Below, one piece after another: positions 1 to 6,529 of a stretch of 19,307 bases of DNA. The stretch spans positions 1-19,307 of the forward strand of contig NZ_CAKVJB010000041.1 in NCBI RefSeq assembly GCF_934754935.1, written 5' to 3'. A model generated the notes under the pieces. The model saw nothing but the letters and a program-made list of their open reading frames with translations, searched no databases and was not told the DNA's origin. The stretch is from an uncultured Holdemanella sp. (lineage in GTDB: Bacteria; Bacillota_I; Bacilli_A; Erysipelotrichales; Erysipelotrichaceae). A program made the position numbers and the translations under genes. The first letter of the stretch is position 1. Each line of letters starts with the position of its first letter.

Positions 1-87
1 TGAGAATAATTATTATTCAAAACATTAGAATTTAAAATTTATCTATTTTATGAGTCCTTTTTCTTGACGTAGTACCAAATCACGGTG

Positions 88-169
88 TTATGAGAAGAAA
101 AATATTATGAGAAGTTGGACTAGAAAGTTCTTTTTTTTTGCACTTTTTTGTCCATTAAACTTCTCATAA
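88..169. promoter_or_regulatory. Candidate operator/promoter region with direct and inverted TTATGAGAAG repeats
   Basis: TTATGAGAAG occurs at 88-97 and 105-114. The second copy, extended to TTATGAGAAGTT (105-116), has a perfect 12-bp inverted partner AACTTCTCATAA at 158-169. GGAC (117-120) and GTCC (150-153) extend the pairing after a four-base bulge. A looser TTATGAG lies at 48-54. Just downstream are TATGAT hexamers (176-181, 181-186) with no good -35, which would suit an activator-dependent promoter. The neighbouring HTH/TPR regulator is a natural candidate to bind here; that link is inference. Confidence 0.45.
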
Positions 170-221
170 TTTTTATATGATATGATTCATTCGTATTCAA
201 TTATTGAGAGGAGATGAAATC

Positions 222-281
222 ATGGATACAAATGAATTTATTGACTTTATTCCATTGTTGAACGGCAGATTTAACACATAA
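222..281 (+). CDS. Possible 19-residue short ORF (peptide, or 5' stump of a deleted gene)
   Basis: ATG at 222 is preceded by a strong ribosome site (GAGAGGAG, AGGAG at 209-213, eight bases upstream). The ORF reads MDTNEFIDFIPLLNGRFNT and stops at 279-281. The good translation start and the repeat-rich upstream region argue that something is or was expressed from here. I do not recognise the peptide. It may be a small signalling peptide or bacteriocin leader. Equally likely, it is the first codons of a gene whose remainder was deleted, because the next bases in another frame encode the tail of an ABC exporter. Its last codons overlap that tail, which supports a deletion junction around 260. 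Confidence 0.3.
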   Translation: MDTNEFIDFIPLLNGRFNT

Positions 282-420
282 ATATTTTGACGAAACACTT
301 AAGAAGTTTGATTGTATCCTTGTATTTAAACAAGGGCAGATTATTGAACAGGGATTATTTGAAGAACTTATGAAAAATAAAGGGTACTTCTATGACTTAA
401 AAAACAAGGGATGTATTTAG
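262..420 (+). pseudogene. C-terminal remnant of an ABC exporter ATP-binding domain
   Basis: An open frame of 52 codons with no start, ending in TAG at 418-420, reads like the end of an ABC exporter nucleotide-binding domain. It has the H-loop (LTHK), then KKFDCILVFKQGQIIEQG, which matches the usual 'D.I.VL..G.I.E.G' strand-turn, then EELMKNKGYFYDL, the common terminal helix. Walker A, signature and Walker B are absent, and an in-frame TGA (259-261) lies immediately upstream. The tail differs clearly from the end of the complete exporter at 1743-3362, so it is not a copy of that gene. It may be the stump of a partner exporter lost by deletion. Confidence 0.7.
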
Positions 421-451
421 AACCTCTTTTCACTTCAGTGATGAGGTTCAA
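420..451 (+). repeat. Hairpin repeat copy 1 (IS200/IS605-end-like)
   Basis: GAACCTC (420-426) pairs with GAGGTTC (443-449). The block TCACTTCAGTGATGAG (430-445) followed by GTTCAA (446-451) recurs at 3685-3708 with two extra bases between the parts. The ...stem-TTCA-stem-GAGGTTCAA layout resembles right ends of IS200/IS605-type elements. It also directly follows the ABC remnant stop, so it could serve as that gene's terminator, although no T-run follows. Confidence 0.5.
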
Positions 452-455
452 TTCG

Positions 456-464
456 TGATATAAT
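456..464 (+). promoter_or_regulatory. Extended -10 promoter for the HTH/TPR regulator
   Basis: TGATATAAT is a perfect extended -10 (TGnTATAAT). The expected -35 position falls inside the hairpin repeat (around 436-441, CAGTGA) and does not match consensus, as is common for extended -10 promoters. It predicts a leader of about 40 bases before the ATG at 512. Confidence 0.5.
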
Positions 465-511
465 TAGGAACAAATAATGAATTACTTTTTGGATTAGTAG
501 GTGGGCAGTGT

Positions 512-1609
512 ATGAATGATTACAGAGGATTATTGATTAAGAAACAACGAAAAGAATTAGACATATCATTAGAAGCTTTATCACATGGGGTTTGTTCTCC
601 TTCATATCTTTCTAAAATTGAAAATAATATCTTGGTCGCAAATGATGATATATACAATTTGTTGTTTAAAAAATTAGGGATTTGTACGATGGATACGATT
701 AAAGAAGAAAGAATTAAACAAATGTTGGATCTTTTCTTTAAATACTATATGTCATCGGATTCAAAAATATTTAAGATAATTAATGAGCTTTTGGAATATA
801 AAGATGAGGTTGTGTCATCCTGTTTATTTGTTCAATATCAATTGTTTTTACTATTTGCTTCTGAATTGAATTCTCAAATCAATATATCATTTGCTGAAGT
901 GGAAGCGTATTATTCGTACATGGATGATTCGCAAAGAGAATATTTTAATTTGTTTAGATTATCTTCTGGAAATATAGAACTATCTGATAATGAAGAATGG
1001 ATATTTATAAGAAGAGTGAAGGCCAAAGCCAATCTATATGCATATCAAAAAAATGTTTTTGCGGCATACGATCTTTATAAAACATGTTTAAACTATGCGG
1101 TTGAATTAGGAAATAAGATGTTGATTGCGGAAATCCTATGTTCATTAGGATGGCTTTGTCTGGATATAGATTTAAATCAAGCTGAAAAATATTACACAAG
1201 TGCAGCTCAGTATGACTCACAATATAAAATGTTGGCTTTTTACAATCTGGGAGCAACTATGATGCAGCATAAGGATTGTATGGAAAAGGGAAATCAATAC
1301 TTAAAGAAAGGATTAAAATCATGTACTGATGACTTTTTTGTAGTCAAATATAAAGAGGCTTTATTTGTATATGCGATCCTAAAAGAGAATATAGACGATG
1401 CAAAAAGATTAATCAAAGAATTAGATGATTCTAAGTATATCGATGTTTTCTCTATGATGCTAAATGATGATTATCGATTAAATGTTGACTATCAGAATCG
1501 ATTAAAAGAATTAAGGAATGATTCTTCTTTGTTTAAATTCTTATTCATAAAAAATTGTGAACACTTGCATAAATATAAAGAGATTTGTGTCGCAAATAAT
1601 TTTATATAA
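512..1609 (+). CDS. RRNPP-like HTH/TPR transcriptional regulator
   Basis: A 365-residue cytoplasmic protein. Residues about 5-58 form an XRE-type helix-turn-helix ending in CSPSYLSKIENN, the wording typical of Firmicutes regulators that carry TPR domains. The remainder is helical and TPR-like (for example YQKNVFAAYDLYKTCLNYA, then LIAEILCSLGWLCLD, then AEKYYTSAAQYD). This HTH-plus-TPR layout is that of the RRNPP group (Rap/Rgg/NprR/PlcR/PrgX), whose members bind short imported peptides. Start choice: ATG 512 has AGGTGG at 499-504. The gene is single, has its own extended -10 promoter, and is followed by a large hairpin before the ABC exporter. Its likely targets are the repeat region at 88-169 and/or the exporter promoter. 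The ligand is unknown and no obvious pheromone gene is visible apart from the doubtful short ORF at 222. Confidence 0.8.
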   Translation: MNDYRGLLIKKQRKELDISLEALSHGVCSPSYLSKIENNILVANDDIYNLLFKKLGICTMDTIKEERIKQMLDLFFKYYMSSDSKIFKIINELLEYKDEVVSSCLFVQYQLFLLFASELNSQINISFAEVEAYYSYMDDSQREYFNLFRLSSGNIELSDNEEWIFIRRVKAKANLYAYQKNVFAAYDLYKTCLNYAVELGNKMLIAEILCSLGWLCLDIDLNQAEKYYTSAAQYDSQYKMLAFYNLGATMMQHKDCMEKGNQYLKKGLKSCTDDFFVVKYKEALFVYAILKENIDDAKRLIKELDDSKYIDVFSMMLNDDYRLNVDYQNRLKELRNDSSLFKFLFIKNCEHLHKYKEICVANNFI

Positions 1610-1652
1610 TTTTAGTTTTGTGCAAGATCACCTAATAAATTGAACTTAACAT

Positions 1653-1697
1653 AGACAAGAAACCCATTTATTTCTCATTGACAGTTTCTTGTCTTTT
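1653..1697 (+). terminator. Large inverted repeat between regulator and exporter (terminator or operator)
   Basis: AGACAAGAAAC (1653-1663) has a perfect 11-bp inverted partner GTTTCTTGTCT (1684-1694), with a 20-base spacer and a TTTT tail. It can act as an intrinsic terminator for the regulator gene. Because the stem is AT-rich and the loop long, and the exporter starts only about 50 bases downstream, it may instead be an operator. Confidence 0.5.
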
Positions 1698-1742
1698 CGT
1701 TTGACTTGAAAAATAATAACCCTAAGGAAAAGGGGGTTGTTT

Positions 1743-3362
1743 ATGTTTAAACTTATTCAGAATCATAAAGTATTATACTTTATTACACTCATTCTCATTG
1801 TTTCATATTCAGTAGTGGATCTATTGAAATCAATCATAATGAGTTATATATTTGATGATCATCTTCTGGATTCAATTTCAAACCTTATAGTAATCGTATT
1901 CATATTTTTAGGTGTCTATTTAATTGTTTCCACTTTGCAACAATATGTAGCGGAGGTGTTGAAGAATAAAATACGTTATAGTTTAAATAAAAACTTGTAT
2001 AAATCGTATGCTTCCAGGAATATAGAATCGTTTCAAAAAAAGGATAGCAGTGAAATATTGAATGAATTTAATAATGAAGTGAATGTGGTGATTGATAATT
2101 ATGTTTCTTCAAAATTAAATGTGTTTTCGTTAACTATTTCATTGATATTGGGAAGTCTATATATCGCAAATCTAAGTGTAGAAATATTAATGTTTCTGCT
2201 CTTTTGTGCTTTTATAACGATTTTTATAAATAGTATTTTTAAGAATCGTTTAAAGAAGAATCAAATGAATTATTTGGATTCAATGAAGCAATGGCTTTAT
2301 TCTATTAAGAATCTGTGTCGTTGTTTTAGTGATATAAAGATATTAAATTTGGAAAAAGTATTTTGTGACGGTCTGGACATTGAGAATAAGAATTTAGAAC
2401 AAAGTACTCTAAAAAATAATGGATTTATAAAAATACTTACTTCTATAAATTCTTTTATTTCTCAAGCCATGTTTTTTTTGACATTGCTCTTTGGAATTGT
2501 ATTAATACATTATAATCGATTAACAGTAGGACAATTATTAGGAATTGCACAAGCTAGTAATATGGTGATCCTGCCAATCGTTAATTATGCAAATCTTCGA
2601 AACATGATTCAATCTTCTAAGCCAGTACTACAAAAACTGTTGGACGATTCAGTATGCTATGAAGAAAATGAGCCCATTGTTTTTGATGAACAAATTCATG
2701 ACATTAAGATTAAGCATTTAAGTTATTCTTATGGTGCTCGTCAAATATTGGATTTAAATAATTTGGTAATAGATCAGGGGAAAAAGTATTTAGTCATTGG
2801 TAAAAGTGGTGATGGTAAGAGCACGTTTTTAGATGTTTTAACAAAGCAGAAAAAAGCGGATGGCGTTTATGTGAATGATACGGATTTGAAGGATATTCAA
2901 TTTAGCGCATATGCCGATAAGTTTTCTTATGTGAATCAAAACAATGACTTATTACCGTTTTCTTTTGAACAAAACATTACTTTAGGAAAGGAAATGAGTA
3001 AATATTCCTTGAAAGATTTAGTAACTATATTTAATTTAGAATCAATATTTGATAAGGAAAGAGACAATCTTGATTTTGAACATTTGAATTTAAGCGGTGG
3101 AGAGAAGCAACGTATTTGTTTGGCAAGAGCAATGTACAGAAATAAAAAATGGCTTTTCTTAGATGAGGCTTTTTCTGCAATCGATAAAACAAATTCAGAT
3201 CGAATACATCAATTCATTTTATCCAATCCAGATCTTACAGTATTGTCTATTGAACATAAAGTAACAAAGGAAACAGTTTCTTTATATGATAAAGTCTTAT
3301 TATTTGAAAACAAAAAGATTGTAACTATGGATGTCGAAGAGTACTTAAATAGTAGCTTTTAA
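1743..3362 (+). CDS. ABC exporter, fused membrane and ATPase domains
   Basis: A 539-residue half-transporter likely to act as a dimer in the cytoplasmic membrane. An N-terminal membrane domain with about five to six hydrophobic segments (roughly residues 10-30, 45-65, 130-150, 155-170, 235-260) is followed by a nucleotide-binding domain. That domain has Walker A GKSGDGKST (about 353-361), a Q-loop (YVNQ), signature LSGGEKQR (about 450-457), Walker B WLFLDEAFSAID and an H-loop His in SIEHK (about 505), so it appears catalytically complete. ATG 1743 is preferred over TTG 1737 because AAGGAAAAGGGGG (1724-1736) gives the ribosome site 7 bases before it and the TTG lies at its edge. Exporters next to RRNPP-type regulators often move peptides or bacteriocins. 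The substrate here cannot be read from the sequence. Confidence 0.85.
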   Translation: MFKLIQNHKVLYFITLILIVSYSVVDLLKSIIMSYIFDDHLLDSISNLIVIVFIFLGVYLIVSTLQQYVAEVLKNKIRYSLNKNLYKSYASRNIESFQKKDSSEILNEFNNEVNVVIDNYVSSKLNVFSLTISLILGSLYIANLSVEILMFLLFCAFITIFINSIFKNRLKKNQMNYLDSMKQWLYSIKNLCRCFSDIKILNLEKVFCDGLDIENKNLEQSTLKNNGFIKILTSINSFISQAMFFLTLLFGIVLIHYNRLTVGQLLGIAQASNMVILPIVNYANLRNMIQSSKPVLQKLLDDSVCYEENEPIVFDEQIHDIKIKHLSYSYGARQILDLNNLVIDQGKKYLVIGKSGDGKSTFLDVLTKQKKADGVYVNDTDLKDIQFSAYADKFSYVNQNNDLLPFSFEQNITLGKEMSKYSLKDLVTIFNLESIFDKERDNLDFEHLNLSGGEKQRICLARAMYRNKKWLFLDEAFSAIDKTNSDRIHQFILSNPDLTVLSIEHKVTKETVSLYDKVLLFENKKIVTMDVEEYLNSSF

Positions 3363-3611
3363 AAGAGAATACGTGTGAAGCGATTTAAACCATATTTAAA
3401 ATTGTTCGTAGGTATCTAGCTGTTACCTAAATATCCCATGTTAACGAAGCCCCCCAATCCACGATATAGTTGTTACAAATTCATGTGATAGAATTATACA
3501 GCTATAGGTCTATATATGTCATAATAGGAATTGACACAAGTTTATTGCTTGTGTATATATTTAAATCGGTATCCCTCTCCGTCAATTGCAGCATATTAGC
3601 TAATTAGCTAA

Positions 3612-3708
3612 AAAAAGAACTGCAGAACTGCGGGGATAGCTTGGTAAGAAAGGTTTCAAAAGAAGCCTGTTCCCAAGAATCTCATCACTTCAGTGATGAG
3701 AGGTTCAA
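3612..3708 (+). mobile_element. Relic right end / omegaRNA-like scaffold of an IS200/IS605 (TnpB) element
   Basis: The stretch contains ACTGCGGGGATAGC, then GAAGCCTGTTCCCAAGAATC, then a perfect 8-bp hairpin CTCATCAC-TTCA-GTGATGAG (3681-3700) and AGGTTCAA. This order (GGGGATAG... GAAGCC...GAATC-stem-GAGGTTCAA) is what I know from the 3' ends of Firmicutes tnpB elements, where it forms the omegaRNA scaffold and the element's right end. No TnpB RuvC or zinc-finger coding remains upstream, so only a dead or non-autonomous end is left. Identification is by remembered pattern, not by a search. Confidence 0.45.
3685..3708 (+). repeat. Hairpin repeat copy 2
   Basis: TCACTTCAGTGATGAG (3685-3700) plus GTTCAA (3703-3708) duplicates 430-451. 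The two copies lie in the same orientation about 3.25 kb apart and flank the regulator/ABC exporter pair. Confidence 0.65.
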
Positions 3709-3732
3709 GAAATTAGGGCAGGCAAGGGCAAC

Positions 3733-3845
3733 AAAATATATCAAATAATGGGAAAATATGTTTTGTGCAGAATGGCATTAAATAGGGGTTTTAAAATAAT
3801 TAAATGTATATAATTAGAAAAACGGTGCAAATGATATATTTTCCC
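3733..3845. repeat. Nested inverted-repeat pair upstream of the two-component operon
   Basis: AAAATATATCA (3733-3743) matches inverted TGATATATTTT (3832-3842), and GGGAAAATAT (3750-3759) matches inverted ATATTTTCCC (3836-3845). The two right arms overlap, so the pairings are mutually exclusive and could be alternative folds or protein sites. The role is unknown. It lies about 100 bp upstream of the operon promoter. Confidence 0.4.
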
Positions 3846-3944
3846 AAGTTAGACTGATGTGAACTTTACGTATAAAATATACAAATACCATAATTTTATC
3901 TGACGCCACAAACCATAGATAAAGTTGAATTGACTAGGATGCTT

Positions 3945-3973
3945 TTGCCATTTACTGCATTAACCATTATAAT
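3945..3973 (+). promoter_or_regulatory. Strong promoter predicting a leaderless transcript
   Basis: TTGCCA (3945-3950), 17-bp spacer, TATAAT (3968-3973). Transcription would start about 7 bases after the -10, at or beside the A of the ATG at 3980. No Shine-Dalgarno sequence precedes that ATG, which agrees with a leaderless mRNA. Confidence 0.65.
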
Positions 3974-3979
3974 TGACCT

Positions 3980-4654
3980 ATGAGAATTGCAGTATTAGAA
4001 GATAGTTTGATTCAACAAGAAAGAATACGAAATCTATTGGATTTAAATCATAGACTTTGTTTTTTTCGTACAGTTGAAGAATATATGGAATCCAATTTCT
4101 ATTTTGATTTATTGTTATTAGATATTGAACTAGAGAATCAAAATGGCATTGAATTCATTAAAAAACATCCAGACAAACAGCGCTTTATTGTATATGTAAG
4201 TAGTCATAGTGAAGTTATGGCCGATACATTTGATACAAATGTTTTAGGATTTGTTACGAAAAATCGAATAGAAGAAGTCCTAGTTGAAAAGGTAAATCAG
4301 GTAGAAAATCGTATTCATCAATTGGAAAAGATTGCACTGAGTTTACCGTATGAAACAAGATATGTATATAGGGATGATATTCTGTATTTTCAAATTGAGA
4401 ATGGCATATTCGTTTTATTGAAAGATGGAACGAAATTATCTTTAGTGAACGAAACACTGAAAGAGATAGAAGCAACGTTATCGGATTCTTTTGTTCGTGT
4501 AAATAATAATGTGCTTATCAACTTTTCTAAAGTCGATTATTTGGATGTAAAGAATCATGAGATCATTATGTTCGATGGTACGATTATTTCTGTGAGTGTT
4601 CGAAGATGGAAAAAGGTAAAGGAACACTATATTCAGATGAGGACAAGCATATGA
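3980..4654 (+). CDS. LytTR-family response regulator
   Basis: A 224-residue cytoplasmic regulator. The receiver domain (about 1-110) has the acidic pair E7/D8, the phospho-acceptor D48 in LLLLDIE, Ser74/75 in VYVSS, F91 and the conserved K94 in FVTK. The LytTR DNA-binding domain (about 120-220) contains FVRVNNNVLINFSKVDYLD and ends in RRWKKVKEHY, as in AgrA/ComE/VirR-type regulators. Such proteins bind paired direct repeats upstream of target promoters. The start at 3980 gives the standard receiver N-terminus MRIAVLED and lacks a ribosome site. The stop overlaps the next gene's ATG (ATGA), implying translational coupling with the sensor. Likely target: the downstream ABC operon and/or itself. 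Confidence 0.9.
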   Translation: MRIAVLEDSLIQQERIRNLLDLNHRLCFFRTVEEYMESNFYFDLLLLDIELENQNGIEFIKKHPDKQRFIVYVSSHSEVMADTFDTNVLGFVTKNRIEEVLVEKVNQVENRIHQLEKIALSLPYETRYVYRDDILYFQIENGIFVLLKDGTKLSLVNETLKEIEATLSDSFVRVNNNVLINFSKVDYLDVKNHEIIMFDGTIISVSVRRWKKVKEHYIQMRTSI

Positions 4655-5805
4655 ATATTCTAATGAACAGTATGTATTATGTTTGCGAACAATGTTTCTA
4701 TTTAAAAATAATGAAGAATTCACTATATCCAAAATGCATTCTTTCATTCTTATTAAATGGTTTATGTGTGTTTTTAACCGCTGAATATATACATATAAAC
4801 TGGCTGTCTGTATTTCTACAATTGTTGATTCCCATTCTATGTTTGAATATTTCCACACAAAAACATCATATATTAGAATCTGTTATTTCAAATTTGATCG
4901 TCGTTTCATTTCAAACAATGAATATCCTTCTATTTCGTTCTTTGACTATAGAATATTATGCATTTTCAACAATACTCACAATCAGTGGATGCGCAATCTT
5001 TTATCAAATCTTTAAATATGAAAGTTTAGAATTTAGTCAGAATATGCAATATGGTGTTTCTATAATTCTATTTATATTTAGTTATCTTTATATGTTGTTG
5101 ATGACAGACTTGTTTTCTAGAACAGAATTTACATATATGTATTTCATAAAGAATAGCCAAATCTATGTGTTTGTGTTTACCATATCAGTTCTTGTGTTAT
5201 TAAGTGTAGCCATCATTGTTTTTTCTAGAATACGCTCAAAATTAGAGATTGAGATGTATCGAAATTTCATTGAGTTATCCAGCCATTACACAGAACAAAT
5301 GATTCATGAACAGACGGGAATCAAGGAGTTGATTCACGATATGCGAAATTCTTTGGACGATATAAAGGTTCTGTCGCAAAAGAAAGAATATGCGGCAATT
5401 GAAGAACAAATCAATCAAGAGTTAGTAAAATATGGAAAGTTATATCCCCATTCTATATGTATAAATCCATATGTGGATGTAATTCTTCAAAGTTTTATTC
5501 AAAAACATAAATTGGATTATGATATACAGATACAGGTTCCTAAAAGAATCGATTCTATGGATACACAAGACTTAACAACACTACTTACATGTGTATTAGA
5601 TAGTAGCTTAGTTAAAGAAAATGAGACTTTCATGTTTCATATGAATCTAAAGGAGAAAGAGCTGATTTTACATGTTCAATATCCTTTGGACATAAAGAAT
5701 ATGACATCTTCAAATCAATCTATACTGAATATCATTTTGAATAAGTATCATGGAACAAAAATTATGGATTCAAAGGATATGAAAATCATTTTATTTATCG
5801 AATAA
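4651..5805 (+). CDS. AgrC/GHKL-like sensor protein with degenerate kinase domain
   Basis: A 384-residue membrane sensor. Residues about 25-195 contain five to six hydrophobic segments, followed by a cytoplasmic helix with ELIHDMRN (His about 229), which fits the phospho-acceptor H-D-x-x-N box of HPK10/AgrC-type kinases. The ATP-binding region is unusual. Where these kinases have an N-box of the type LLDNAIEA, this protein has VLDSSLVKE (about 316-324), and I see no glycine-rich G-box near the end (NKYHGTKIMDSKDM). Autophosphorylation may therefore be lost or atypical. ATG 4651 is chosen because it overlaps the regulator's stop (ATGA); upstream in-frame codons lie inside the regulator gene. 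It pairs with the LytTR regulator. Confidence 0.8.
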   Translation: MNILMNSMYYVCEQCFYLKIMKNSLYPKCILSFLLNGLCVFLTAEYIHINWLSVFLQLLIPILCLNISTQKHHILESVISNLIVVSFQTMNILLFRSLTIEYYAFSTILTISGCAIFYQIFKYESLEFSQNMQYGVSIILFIFSYLYMLLMTDLFSRTEFTYMYFIKNSQIYVFVFTISVLVLLSVAIIVFSRIRSKLEIEMYRNFIELSSHYTEQMIHEQTGIKELIHDMRNSLDDIKVLSQKKEYAAIEEQINQELVKYGKLYPHSICINPYVDVILQSFIQKHKLDYDIQIQVPKRIDSMDTQDLTTLLTCVLDSSLVKENETFMFHMNLKEKELILHVQYPLDIKNMTSSNQSILNIILNKYHGTKIMDSKDMKIILFIE

Positions 5806-5838
5806 TCGAAATCAATTGACGGTTATTCGATTTTTTTT
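5797..5838 (+). terminator. Intrinsic terminator after the two-component genes
   Basis: ATCGAATAA (5797-5805, including the stop codon) pairs with TTATTCGAT (5823-5831), followed by a T-run. It partly insulates the sensor gene from the ABC operon that starts 80 bases later. Confidence 0.7.
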
Positions 5839-5887
5839 ATGCTTCTTTTTCTTATGTGTATTAATAAAGAAAAGGAGTTGATAAATT

Positions 5888-6529
5888 GTGATTAAAATAC
5901 AGAATCTAAAGAAAACATATAAAGATTGTGTGGCACTCGATACGGTTTCTATGCATATAAGAAAAGGGGAATTTGTTGCGATTATTGGAGCAAGTGGAAG
6001 TGGAAAAACAACCTTACTAAATATTATTGGTGGTTTAGATACGAATTATATGGGAAGTTGTGTAGTTCGAAATAAAGAGATGTCTTCTTTATCAGATGTA
6101 GAGTGTTGTACATTAAGAAGTCGGTATATTAGTTATGTATATCAATTTTTTAATCTAATTTCTTTTTTGACAGTGAAAGAAAATATGTGTTTGACAAGTC
6201 AAATCAAAGGGAAAAAAGTGGATGAAAAAGAGTTGGATCAAGTATTGAAATTGTTAGGGTTAGAGCATAAAAAAGATAGCTTTGCGAATGAATTGTCTGG
6301 AGGTCAGCAACAGCGAGTTGCGATTGGTAGAGCCATTCTTGCACATACAGATATCATATTGGCAGATGAGCCGACGGGGAATTTGGATGGAGAGAATGCT
6401 GAAAATGTGATGGATATTTTAAAGGCATTGAATGAAAAGTCAAAGACAATTGTATTGGTTACGCATGATTTGAAAATCGCCAATTATGCAGATCGAATCA
6501 TTCGTTTAGAACAAGGAAAAATTGTATGA
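5888..6529 (+). CDS. ABC transporter ATP-binding protein (MacB/BceA type)
   Basis: A 213-residue ATPase with all core motifs: Walker A GASGSGKT (34-41), Q-loop in YVYQFFNL (Q86), signature LSGGQQQR (136-143), Walker B IILADEPTGNLD (156-167) and H-loop THD (H193). The LSGGQQQRVAIGRA and ADEPTGNLD wording is characteristic of the LolD/MacB/BceA/Vex2 group that drives FtsX-type permeases by mechanotransmission. The start is GTG 5888, with AAAGGAG ending at 5877. Its stop overlaps the permease ATG by four bases (ATGA), so the two form one complex at the membrane. Beside a LytTR two-component system, the likely job is resistance to, or signalling by, a peptide. Confidence 0.92.
   Translation: MIKIQNLKKTYKDCVALDTVSMHIRKGEFVAIIGASGSGKTTLLNIIGGLDTNYMGSCVVRNKEMSSLSDVECCTLRSRYISYVYQFFNLISFLTVKENMCLTSQIKGKKVDEKELDQVLKLLGLEHKKDSFANELSGGQQQRVAIGRAILAHTDIILADEPTGNLDGENAENVMDILKALNEKSKTIVLVTHDLKIANYADRIIRLEQGKIV

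Larger units (their letters stand above)
3363..3979. other. 617-bp gene-free region with several foldable repeats
   Basis: No credible coding sequence is visible on either strand. From left to right it holds AATTGAC (3529-3535) pairing with GTCAATT (3581-3587); within that, an ACACAAG/CTTGTGT hairpin (3534-3540/3548-3554, overlapping the outer arm by two bases); a perfect 16-bp palindrome TTAGCTAATTAGCTAA (3596-3611); the IS200/IS605-like end (3612-3708); a nested inverted-repeat pair (3733-3845); and the promoter of the two-component operon (3945-3973). The left 150 bases (3363-3520) show nothing I can name. Confidence 0.6.

Noticed and set aside
3565..3587. CGGTATCCCTCTCCGTCA resembling a tRNA 3' end / att site
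   Set aside because: No matching acceptor, D-arm or anticodon arm upstream; the surrounding bases instead pair as AATTGAC/GTCAATT.
4478..4858. Long minus-strand open frame across the regulator/sensor overlap
   Set aside because: It is antisense to two well-supported genes, has no ribosome site and shows no recognisable protein family.
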